Positions 7,938-15,791 of a stretch of DNA of 62,022 nt are shown piece by piece. The translations under genes were made by a program, and so were the position numbers. Where the stretch lies: assembly GCA_021648405.1 (NCBI GenBank), contig JAKISX010000003.1, forward strand, positions 1 to 62,022, given 5' to 3'. The notes under the pieces are model-generated. The model saw nothing but the letters and a program-made list of their open reading frames with translations, did not search any database and was not told where the DNA came from. Numbering within the stretch: the stretch's first letter is position 1; each line of letters starts with the position of its first letter. The stretch comes from Sulfurimonas sp. GTDB lineage: Bacteria; Campylobacterota; Campylobacteria; Campylobacterales; Sulfurimonadaceae.

Positions 7938-9485
7938 CTAAATCCCTCTTGCTGGCTTATCTAAGAAACCAAATCCTGTACTACCTTTAACATCAGATGT
8001 TGACTCAAGCATCTCGATAGCTTCTTCTCTGTGTGCTGCTGGAATTACAAATCTATCATCAAACTTAGCTAATGAAGTCATCTGATAGATAGCTTCTGCA
8101 GTAGCTGGATTAAGTCCACAATCACTTAATGCTGCATTTGATTTCGCTTCTGAAATATCACCAACAGTAAGATGTCTTCTATAAACTCTTACAGCCATTA
8201 ACTTTTTAAGCTTGTCGGCCATTAGTGATTCGTCGCCATTGCTAAATAAGTTAGCCATATATTTAAGTGGCATTCTCATATTATCAATAGATCCAAAAAT
8301 TTCATCTATACTTGTATCGTATAACCACTTATCATCCCAAGCTTTTGCTTTAGAGTTAAGAGTTGAAAGATCTTTAGAGTTTTCACTAATTGATGCCATA
8401 ACTGGTAACATTGGTGGAACATAAAATAAGTTAGGCAGTGTTCTGAACTCCGCATGTAGTGGGAGTGCAATTTTCCATTCTTTTACAAACTTATAAACTG
8501 GTGACTCTTGAGCTGCTTTAATAGTTGAATCTGCTACGCCATTTTGTTGAGCTGCTTTAATCACTCTAGGATCAAAAGGATCAAGATATATATCCATATG
8601 CTCATCAATTAAGCTACTATCACTTGCTGATGCTGTTGATTGAATTTTATCTGCATCGTATAACAATACACCTAAGTATCTGATTCTACCAACACAAGAG
8701 TGCATACAAGCTGGTGCTAATCCTGATTCAATTCTTGGAAAACATAATAAACATTTTTCAGACTTACCTGTACTCCAGTTATAGTATGTTTTCTTATAAG
8801 GACATGCAGTTACACACATTCTCCAAGCTCTACATACATTTTGATCAATTAAAACAACACCATCTTCACCTCTTTTATAGATAGCTCCTGATGGACATGA
8901 AGCTACACAAGCCGGATTTAGACAGTGATTACAAATACGAGGTAAATAATAAAACGCTATTTGCTCTAACTGAAACATTGCTTCTTGCTCTGTTGCAGAA
9001 AGATTGTGTAAATTTGGATCTTTTCTAGCATGCTCAGGAGTTCCGCTTAAATCATCATCCCAGTTTGGACCCATTTTAATATCAATAGGCTTACCAGTAA
9101 TTAGTGAAACTGGTCTAGCTGTTGGTTGAATATCCATCTGTGGTGATTCTGTTAAATCTAAATACTTATAAGTAAATGGCTCATAGTAATCATCTATTAC
9201 CGGAAGATTAGGATTATGAAATATATTCAGTAATCCTTTCATCTTACCAGCACCTTTTAGTGAGATGTCTCCAGAACTACTTCTGTCCCATCCACCTTTA
9301 TATATATCTTGGTCTTCCCATTTAGTAGGGTAACCAGTTCCCGGTTTAGTTTCAACATTGTTGAACCACATATATTCAGCACCTTTACGGTCTGTCCATA
9401 TATTTTTACATGCAACTGTACAAGTGTGGCAACCTAGACATTTATCTAGGTGAAAAACCATCGACATTTGTGATCTTACATCCAT
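7938..9485 (-). CDS. narH: Respiratory nitrate reductase beta subunit (iron-sulfur)
   Basis: A 515-residue electron-transfer subunit with four iron-sulfur binding groups: C16-C19-C22-C26, C185-C188-C193-C197, C218-W221-C224-C228 and C245-C248-C260-C264. Tryptophan at 221 in place of a cysteine is the family hallmark of the single [3Fe-4S] cluster; the other three are [4Fe-4S]. It relays electrons from NarI to NarG at the cytoplasmic face. It starts 29 bp after narG with AAGGAGA six bases from the ATG. Its length is close to E. coli NarH (512). No key residue is missing. Confidence 0.97.
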   Translation of the reverse strand: MDVRSQMSMVFHLDKCLGCHTCTVACKNIWTDRKGAEYMWFNNVETKPGTGYPTKWEDQDIYKGGWDRSSSGDISLKGAGKMKGLLNIFHNPNLPVIDDYYEPFTYKYLDLTESPQMDIQPTARPVSLITGKPIDIKMGPNWDDDLSGTPEHARKDPNLHNLSATEQEAMFQLEQIAFYYLPRICNHCLNPACVASCPSGAIYKRGEDGVVLIDQNVCRAWRMCVTACPYKKTYYNWSTGKSEKCLLCFPRIESGLAPACMHSCVGRIRYLGVLLYDADKIQSTASASDSSLIDEHMDIYLDPFDPRVIKAAQQNGVADSTIKAAQESPVYKFVKEWKIALPLHAEFRTLPNLFYVPPMLPVMASISENSKDLSTLNSKAKAWDDKWLYDTSIDEIFGSIDNMRMPLKYMANLFSNGDESLMADKLKKLMAVRVYRRHLTVGDISEAKSNAALSDCGLNPATAEAIYQMTSLAKFDDRFVIPAAHREEAIEMLESTSDVKGSTGFGFLDKPARGI

Positions 9486-9514
9486 TCTATTCTCCTTAAT
9501 TATATTTTGTGTGC

Positions 9515-12500
9515 TTAAAAAACAACACTGTCTTTTTTTCTAACAACAACATGAGCATCTCTGTTTACAGCAACTGGACCCCAATAGTTGAAGTAGTATG
9601 TAAACTGAGCATAACCACCAGCTAAAAGATTTGGCTTAAGACGAACTCTAGTAATAGCATTGTTACCACCACCTCTTGTTCCACCTTTAAATCCTGGACG
9701 CTTATCTGTTAATGGGATACTTATTGTTCTCTCAATAGTATGATAAACAATACACGCACCCTTAGGTATTCTAGCACTAACACAAGCTCTAGTTGCATAT
9801 ACACCATTATCATTAAGGACTTCAACCCAATCGTTATCTTTGATTCCAAGATCTTTAGCATCAATTTCACTAATCCAACAAGGCTCCATACCACGAGAAA
9901 GAGTTAACATTCTAATGTTGTCCATATAAGTAGAGTGAATATGCCATTTACCATGTGGAGTTAAACAACTAAGCACTTTTGCATTACCCTCAACTACTGT
10001 TTCTCTTAAATCCCCATAAACTTCTTTGTTTGGTGAAGGTTTAAAAGTTGGTAGATGCTCACCATGCGCAATATAAAGCTCATGATCAAGGTAAGTATGT
10101 TGCCTACCAGTTAATGTTCTCCAAGGGACCATTTTTTCAACATTGTAAGTATAAGCAGCATAAGCTCTGTCTGAATTTATAAGACCAGACCAAACCGGAG
10201 AAGAATTATATCTACGAATAGTTTTTTGTAAATCTCTATAGTTTATATGAAGATGTTCTTGTCCCTTAGCAATATCTTTAAGATCTAGACCAGTTTTCTT
10301 CTCTGCATTCGCATAAGCTTTGTTTGATAACTTACCGTTAGTAACACTAGATAAGTGAAGAACAGCGTCAATAGCAGAAGTATCTTTTTTCAAAGATGGA
10401 TAAATTTTACCATTGAATGGTTCTAGCTCCGTAATAAAATGATTAGAATCAATCATTTCATCATAAGCTTCTTCAGTTTCGTAACTATTACCGTGAGCAC
10501 CAGCACCATTTCTCATGTTTGGCCCAAGGCGGATATATTTGTCATAAAGCTCTGTGTAGTTTCTTTCTTGGATAGCAATTTTATGCATTGTTTTTCCAGG
10601 GATAGCTTCACATTCGCCTTTGTACCAATCTTTAATAGTTGATTGAGTAATCTCATCAGCCGTATCATGCCCTAGAGGAAGTGTTACAACATCTTTAACA
10701 GTACCTGGCAAGTGAGTTTTTGCTAATTCACTTACATCTTTAGCAATATCACTAAAAATTTGCCAGTCTGTTTTTGATTCCCATACAGGCTCAATAGCAG
10801 CACTAAGTGGATGAATAAATGAATGCATATCAGTAGAGTTAATATCAGCTTTTTCATACCATGAAGCAGATGGAAGAACGATATCTGAATATAGTGCAGA
10901 TGTATCCATTCTAAAGTTAAGGTCAATTACTAAATCCATTTTACCTTCAGGAGCAACATCACGCCATACAACTTCTTCAGTTGCAGCTTGATCAGTTGCA
11001 GTGATATTATGAGTATTTGTACCAAGATAGTGTCTAGCACAATATTCTTGACCTTTCATACTACCGCCAATTGCATTACCTCTCCAAATATACCATACAC
11101 GAGGAAAGTTTTCCTCAGCATCTACATCAGAAACAGCATATTTTAATTTTTTGCTTTTTAGTTCCTCTAATACATACTTTTGAATTGTCGCATTATCATC
11201 ACTTCCAGCTTCTTTAGCAACCTCTAATGAACTTTTGTCAAATTGAGGGTAAAAAGGCATATGTCCCATTCTAACTGATTTAAAAATATCATCAGCCATA
11301 TGACCACGAGTATGCTTGTTGTCAGGTACAGTATTATATTCTGCATGTTTAGAATCGTATCTGTACTGGTCAGTATTCATATAGTGCCAGATTGGACCTT
11401 GTTGCAATCTTGCAGTTGCATTCCAGTCTTTTGCAAGAGCGATAGGTCCCCATGAATCAACAGGAGCAAGTTTTTCTTGTCCAACATAGTGATTAATACC
11501 ACCACCATTTTTACCAACTGAACCAGTAAAAATAAGCGCCATTGTAGCAGCTCTATACATAAGGTTTTGGTGATACCATTGATTAATACCAGCACCAACG
11601 ATAACCATACATTTACCCTCAGTTATCTCACCAGTATTACCCCACTCTCTAGCGATACTAATGATAGTTTTAGCATCAACACCTGTGAAGATTTCTTGCC
11701 ACGCAGGAGTATAAGCAGCAGTTTTATCATTATAATCTTTAGGATATTCGCCCTCTAGACCACGATTTACACCATACTGTGCAAAATGAACATCAAATGT
11801 AGTTGTAACTGCAACTTTTTCACCACTTGTAGTAGTGATATATTTAACAGGAACACCTCTCATTCTTTGTTCATCTAAACCAAAGTCATCAAAAGCAGCT
11901 TGAACTACACCATCATTATCATTGATAAATGTAAGTGTAGGGTCGTAAGCTTTATCATCGATAGAGCTTTCTAGTTTCATGTTCCATTTACCAGTCTCTT
12001 GCTTATCCCATCTGTGACCCATACTACCTTTTGGTACTACAAACTCTCCTGATGTTGCATCATGCTGAATAAATTTCCAATCACCATTTTCAATATCTTT
12101 ATGCTCAGCTAACTCGTTAGCTCTTAAAAGTCTACCTGGCTTAATAATACCTGTTTCATCTGCTTCAATTTTTACTAAGTATGGAACATCTGAGTATTTT
12201 TTCAAGTAATCATTAAAATATGGAACTTGTTTGTCATGGTGAAACTCTTTAAGAACAACATGTGTAATAGCTTGCCAAAAAGCACCATCACTACCAGCGT
12301 GAAGTGGAATCCATTGATCAGCAAATTTACTAACCATACTAAAGTCAGGTGCACATACGATAGTTTTTGTACCATTATGTCTAGCTTCTGCAAAGAAGTG
12401 ACAATCCGGAGTTCTAGTCATATTAAGGTTTGCACCCATATCTATAATCATCTTAGAATTATACCAGTCAGCACTTTCACAACAATCTGTTTGCTCACCC

Positions 12501-13147
12501 CAAATTTCTGGAAACGATGGTGGAAGATCACAATACCAGTCATAAAAAGAGATGTTCATACCGCCAAAAAGTTGTAAAAATCTTGAACCAGCTGCATAAC
12601 TAAGCATTGACATTGCAGGAATTGGAGAGAATCCAACTACGCGGTCTGGACCATATTTTTTAGCTGTATATATGGTAGCATTAGTCATAATCTCTCTTGC
12701 TTCTTCCCAAGATGCTCTTCTAAATCCACCTCTACCACGAGCGTGTTGGTAAGATTTTCTTTTTTCTTTGTTTGCTTGAAGATTAGTCCAAGCTACCATT
12801 GCGTCTCCGCCAGCTTTACTTTTTTCTTCTCTATAAGCATCAAGTAATGCACCTCTAATTAAAGGGTACTTAATTCTAATTGGGCTATATAGATACCAAG
12901 AAAAAGAGATCCCTCTTTGACAACCTCTAGGCTCATACCCTGGTAGTTTACTATCGATTTCTGGATAATCTAATTGTTGAGTTTCCCATACAACAATTCC
13001 ATCTTTTACAGCAACTTGCCAAGAACAACTTCCTGTACAGTTTACACCGTGCGTACTTCTAACAATCTTATCATGCGCGAATCTATTTCTATAAAACTCT
13101 TCCCATTTACGCGTGCTAGGATTTACTATATCTTCTATCCAACTCAT
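9515..13147 (-). CDS. narG: Respiratory nitrate reductase alpha subunit (molybdopterin)
   Basis: This is the catalytic subunit that reduces nitrate to nitrite at a Mo-bis-MGD centre. Counting from the first possible Met (13156), the FS0 cluster ligands are H36, C40, C44 and C79 (HGVNCTGSC, then EPRGC), and the molybdenum aspartate is D224 in WGEQTD, matching D222 of E. coli. I place the start at Met4 (13147): the ribosome site GGAGGG touches the upstream ATG but sits nine bases from this one. The product is then 1210 residues, and the gene starts just after the cytochrome gene. There is no twin-arginine signal, so the enzyme faces the cytoplasm. The similarity to NarG is strong along the whole chain. 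Confidence 0.97.
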   Translation of the reverse strand: MSWIEDIVNPSTRKWEEFYRNRFAHDKIVRSTHGVNCTGSCSWQVAVKDGIVVWETQQLDYPEIDSKLPGYEPRGCQRGISFSWYLYSPIRIKYPLIRGALLDAYREEKSKAGGDAMVAWTNLQANKEKRKSYQHARGRGGFRRASWEEAREIMTNATIYTAKKYGPDRVVGFSPIPAMSMLSYAAGSRFLQLFGGMNISFYDWYCDLPPSFPEIWGEQTDCCESADWYNSKMIIDMGANLNMTRTPDCHFFAEARHNGTKTIVCAPDFSMVSKFADQWIPLHAGSDGAFWQAITHVVLKEFHHDKQVPYFNDYLKKYSDVPYLVKIEADETGIIKPGRLLRANELAEHKDIENGDWKFIQHDATSGEFVVPKGSMGHRWDKQETGKWNMKLESSIDDKAYDPTLTFINDNDGVVQAAFDDFGLDEQRMRGVPVKYITTTSGEKVAVTTTFDVHFAQYGVNRGLEGEYPKDYNDKTAAYTPAWQEIFTGVDAKTIISIAREWGNTGEITEGKCMVIVGAGINQWYHQNLMYRAATMALIFTGSVGKNGGGINHYVGQEKLAPVDSWGPIALAKDWNATARLQQGPIWHYMNTDQYRYDSKHAEYNTVPDNKHTRGHMADDIFKSVRMGHMPFYPQFDKSSLEVAKEAGSDDNATIQKYVLEELKSKKLKYAVSDVDAEENFPRVWYIWRGNAIGGSMKGQEYCARHYLGTNTHNITATDQAATEEVVWRDVAPEGKMDLVIDLNFRMDTSALYSDIVLPSASWYEKADINSTDMHSFIHPLSAAIEPVWESKTDWQIFSDIAKDVSELAKTHLPGTVKDVVTLPLGHDTADEITQSTIKDWYKGECEAIPGKTMHKIAIQERNYTELYDKYIRLGPNMRNGAGAHGNSYETEEAYDEMIDSNHFITELEPFNGKIYPSLKKDTSAIDAVLHLSSVTNGKLSNKAYANAEKKTGLDLKDIAKGQEHLHINYRDLQKTIRRYNSSPVWSGLINSDRAYAAYTYNVEKMVPWRTLTGRQHTYLDHELYIAHGEHLPTFKPSPNKEVYGDLRETVVEGNAKVLSCLTPHGKWHIHSTYMDNIRMLTLSRGMEPCWISEIDAKDLGIKDNDWVEVLNDNGVYATRACVSARIPKGACIVYHTIERTISIPLTDKRPGFKGGTRGGGNNAITRVRLKPNLLAGGYAQFTYYFNYWGPVAVNRDAHVVVRKKDSVVF

Positions 13148-13148
13148 A

Positions 13149-13652
13149 TTATGCATCCCTCCATTGACTTGACTGTGTTTGATTCACTTGTTGTCTATCA
13201 TATAATTCTTGATTAACTGATTGTTTTCTTCTTCCATTACCTAGAAGGCTTAAAATAATAAACATTATAACAGCACCTGCTACACCCATCATTACAAAAT
13301 TTTCTCCACCTGCACTACCAGGATTGTTTACTGCATCTAATACAAATGCATCAAGATCAGCAATCTCCTCTTTTGTTAGGGGCTTACCTTTGTATGCTTC
13401 TTGCATAACTGGTGATGACATGTTTTCAACAGAACCTAGCGAATACTCAAAAGTACCACCCATACCTGTTAAATCCATTGCCAATGTACCTCCGCTTATA
13501 ACAGCGGAACTATTAACATTGTGACAAACCACACATGATACAGCACCATTTTCAAATGACTTTGTTCCATCATATAAATTTGCACCATTTTCTACACTTG
13601 CAGCAAAACATGCTGCTGAAATAGACAAACCAACTATAAGACGTTTTATCAT
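13149..13652 (-). CDS. Membrane-anchored monohaem cytochrome c, first gene of the nar operon
   Basis: A 167-residue exported protein: signal peptide (1-18), a CVVCH haem c motif (C40, C43, H44), several methionines that could be the sixth ligand (M59, M64, M78, M83), one C-terminal span (about 118-138) and a basic cytoplasmic tail. The haem domain would lie in the periplasm and the tail inside. The ribosome site AAGGAGG is strong. It is read from a near-consensus promoter and abuts narG. Thermus has a cytochrome gene, narC, in the same position, but that protein is di-haem, so the analogy is loose. A role in electron delivery to or from Nar, or in assembly, is inferred. Confidence 0.85.
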   Translation of the reverse strand: MIKRLIVGLSISAACFAASVENGANLYDGTKSFENGAVSCVVCHNVNSSAVISGGTLAMDLTGMGGTFEYSLGSVENMSSPVMQEAYKGKPLTKEEIADLDAFVLDAVNNPGSAGGENFVMMGVAGAVIMFIILSLLGNGRRKQSVNQELYDRQQVNQTQSSQWRDA

Positions 13653-13685
13653 AACTACTTTCCTCCTTAATATTAACTGTCTTGG

Positions 13686-13714
13686 AGTATATAGGCTTAA
13701 TTATTTTATGTCAA
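13686..13714 (-). promoter_or_regulatory. Near-consensus sigma-70 promoter of the nar operon
   Basis: On the minus strand TTGACA (13709-13714) is followed, exactly 17 bp on, by TATACT (13686-13691). Initiation would fall near 13679, giving a 5' leader of about 27 nt with AAGGAGG (13662-13668) eight bases before the ATG. A full -35 box is unusual in this phylum. Two copies of AGTGTTACT (13769-13777 and 13826-13834), 57 bp apart, lie upstream and may bind a regulator shared with the divergent gene. Confidence 0.65.
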
Positions 13715-13929
13715 TTAAATTTAAGGTATCTTTTCAAATATACAAACTATCTACAATTTTTTTAAGTTAGTGTTACTTTTCGACACAAAGAAAACTTACG
13801 TTTATATTATATAAAATGTCACTAAAGTGTTACTCTATTATTTTTTATTATTTTTAAATAAAGATAATTTTAATATTTTATCATTGCCCTGCATATAGGT
13901 ATTTCAGCATACTTTTACTTAAATTATTG

Positions 13930-13935
13930 TATAAA
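13930..13935 (+). promoter_or_regulatory. -10 element of the divergent 254-residue gene
   Basis: TATAAA at 13930-13935 lies 28 bp before the ATG, with GAGG at 13954-13957 as the ribosome site. The whole 13653-13963 gap holds only this promoter, the facing nar promoter and the AGTGTTACT repeats. Confidence 0.4.
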
Positions 13936-13963
13936 TAATGAAATATTTACACTGAGGAAAATC

Positions 13964-14728
13964 ATGCAAAATAACACTTTCGCATATACATCAAGTACAC
14001 TACTTAATGCATATAAAAAACGACGAAATGAATTAACACCTTTACTAAAGAAAAAGAAAGAAAAGGATGAAGAAAAAAAAATTCACCTAGCTCTACTATC
14101 AATTGATTTATGTATCCAAATTTTTAATGATGCAAATCGTGAATTTCCTAAAATCAATAAATTAATTATTGAAAAAGAAAATAAAAACATTCCATTAATT
14201 AAAAATAAAACCTCTGGAATTAAAAAACTTAAAAAAGGCATTGCTGCATTAGATGAACATGACAATATTATTTTTAAGAGAAAAATGCATTACTCTATAG
14301 AATTAGCTAATAGTTCTAGCAATCAGATACCATCTGAAATTGCTTCAAATATACTCAAAGAAAATGCTTTCTTATTTACGCATATATTACATGTGCTATA
14401 TAATAATGAAAATCAAAAAGAGGTATTTAATGCAATTTCAGCACAATTAAAATATATCATGGGATTATGTATTATAGAGCCTATATCTACTGGAAAAGAT
14501 ATATACAAAGAGATACTTAAAGAAAGAGAAAAATATGATAATACCTCAGATGAATTAGAAAGTTTCATACTTAATTCTCACCACTATTGTTTAACTATCT
14601 TACTTTTTTCAAAACACTGGATGGGATATAGAAAATTTTCCTTAGAAGAGGCAGAAAAAGCTTTAAACGAAAAAATAAACGATATTTTAAAACAAAGAAA
14701 AAGTAATTCTGCTCCTGCTCAAAAATAA
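13964..14728 (+). CDS. Unrecognised protein divergent from the nar operon
   Basis: A 254-residue soluble, lysine-rich protein that I do not recognise. It has no signal peptide and no membrane span. The first half is strongly basic and helical (KKKKEKDEEKK near 34-44, GIKKLKKG near 84-91). The second half is more hydrophobic, with HHYCLTILLFSKHWMGYRKF near 207-226, and suggests an all-helical fold. The ribosome site GAGG is six bases from the ATG. It is transcribed away from the nar operon across a shared regulatory region and converges with the hemerythrin-PAS gene, the stop codons being almost adjacent. The setting suggests a nitrate-linked role, such as a regulator, but nothing in the sequence proves that. 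Confidence 0.75.
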   Translation: MQNNTFAYTSSTLLNAYKKRRNELTPLLKKKKEKDEEKKIHLALLSIDLCIQIFNDANREFPKINKLIIEKENKNIPLIKNKTSGIKKLKKGIAALDEHDNIIFKRKMHYSIELANSSSNQIPSEIASNILKENAFLFTHILHVLYNNENQKEVFNAISAQLKYIMGLCIIEPISTGKDIYKEILKEREKYDNTSDELESFILNSHHYCLTILLFSKHWMGYRKFSLEEAEKALNEKINDILKQRKSNSAPAQK

Positions 14729-14730
14729 AA

Positions 14731-15714
14731 TTATTCCCAGTCAAGTAATCTTTTTTCACCCTCCAAACAACGGATATGAGTCACATCTTGGCTCATCTCT
14801 ATAACTCCACGATAGGTGCCATCATTATCACGAACAGGAAAATACTGGATATGAATAAATTGACCTTTGAAATTAATCCAAAACTCTGCTAAATCCTGTC
14901 TTCCTGCCTTAAACTCTTCTAATATCTTAATAACTTGATCTACACTTTTTGGTGGATGACAAAACCTTACTTCTCGGCCAATAATACCTGCACTTCTAGG
15001 AAAAACTCTATCCTCTCCTCTGTTATAAAATACTACTTGGTCATTTTCGTTCACATAAGTAATATCTACAGGCAAGATTCTAAAAATGGAGTTAACTTGC
15101 TCAGGTGTTAAGTAACCTTCGTCATAGTGCGTTTTGTCGTCTATAGCAAATGGTAATTTTCTTTTCTGTGTATCTTGGCCTGGATGTATATATTCATCTT
15201 CAGGATATGGTGTTGGATTTTTATCAAACATCCAGCCTATCTCTTTATCCCCATCTTTAAATTCCCTCCACTCATCTTCACTTAACATCCCCATAGCATT
15301 AGGAAAAAGTCTTCCCTCTTCTACACTTAAGAGATGCTCTATTGTTGAAAAAAGTTGTTTTGAAGAATCGTTAATATTTGAAATATCTTTTGATTTTATA
15401 TATCCTCTTAATGCTTTGATATAATCTCTAATATTATCATGCATCGCCCACATATTTTGTGATGGACTTGTCCAACCATGTTTTTCTAAATATGGAAACA
15501 GTTGATTTTCTTTTCGAATAAAATGTAAATTTATGGTTGCTAATTTTTCAAATACTTTTTCATATAATTCTAAATCTTCATTCGCATCAATAGATTTTAA
15601 TTTATCTATATATTTATTTATTAAAATATTTTCTTCCATATAGGTGCGGATAGGATGTCCATCTGGAAAATACCCATCAAAGGGGGATGGTTGGGGAAGT
15701 GAAAATTCATTCAT
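14731..15714 (-). CDS. Hemerythrin-PAS sensor protein (DUF438-related)
   Basis: A 327-residue soluble protein. Residues about 18-160 form a hemerythrin-like bundle (GHPIRTYMEEN, HFIRKENQLFPYLE, MHDNIRDYI and EHLLSVEEGRLFP carry the likely ligands). Residues about 205-320 form a PAS domain ending GTYRGVIEMSQDVTHIR. This pairing is known from DUF438 proteins, here without the N-terminal DUF438 segment. There is no output domain, so it may signal by protein contact or sense oxygen, nitric oxide or redox state. It has its own -10 element and is separated from the M14 gene by a terminator. It is the second hemerythrin protein near the nitrate cluster. Confidence 0.85.
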   Translation of the reverse strand: MNEFSLPQPSPFDGYFPDGHPIRTYMEENILINKYIDKLKSIDANEDLELYEKVFEKLATINLHFIRKENQLFPYLEKHGWTSPSQNMWAMHDNIRDYIKALRGYIKSKDISNINDSSKQLFSTIEHLLSVEEGRLFPNAMGMLSEDEWREFKDGDKEIGWMFDKNPTPYPEDEYIHPGQDTQKRKLPFAIDDKTHYDEGYLTPEQVNSIFRILPVDITYVNENDQVVFYNRGEDRVFPRSAGIIGREVRFCHPPKSVDQVIKILEEFKAGRQDLAEFWINFKGQFIHIQYFPVRDNDGTYRGVIEMSQDVTHIRCLEGEKRLLDWE

Positions 15715-15740
15715 ATAGATATACCTTTATTTTTTTAAGT

Positions 15741-15746
15741 AGTATA
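15741..15746 (-). promoter_or_regulatory. -10 element of the hemerythrin-PAS gene
   Basis: The minus strand reads AAGTTATACTACTT; TATACT lies 26 bp before the ATG with AAAGG as ribosome site. It starts directly after the terminator of the M14 gene, so the sensor gene is probably a separate transcription unit. Confidence 0.45.
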
Positions 15747-15756
15747 ACTTAATGAA

Positions 15757-15784
15757 GAAAAAAAACTATTGAGTTATATCAATA
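15757..15784 (-). terminator. Intrinsic terminator after the M14 carboxypeptidase gene
   Basis: On the minus strand TATTGA (15779-15784 region) pairs with TCAATA across a 6-nt loop and is followed by G and eight T residues (15758-15765). The stem is short but the T tract is clear. It closes the four-gene peptidase/ligase unit. Confidence 0.55.
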
Positions 15785-15791
15785 AGGTATT

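Noticed and set aside
12227-12577. Antisense open frame of 116 codons in narG
   Set aside because: It lies fully inside narG on the other strand, has no ribosome site and no recognisable protein features.
13154-13156. First ATG of narG as the true start
   Set aside because: The ribosome site GGAGGG directly touches this ATG, leaving no spacing. The ATG nine bases later has ideal spacing and removes the overlap with the cytochrome gene.
14731-15714. Hemerythrin-PAS gene as fifth member of the peptidase/ligase unit
   Set aside because: A hairpin with eight T residues separates it from the M14 gene and it has its own -10 element.
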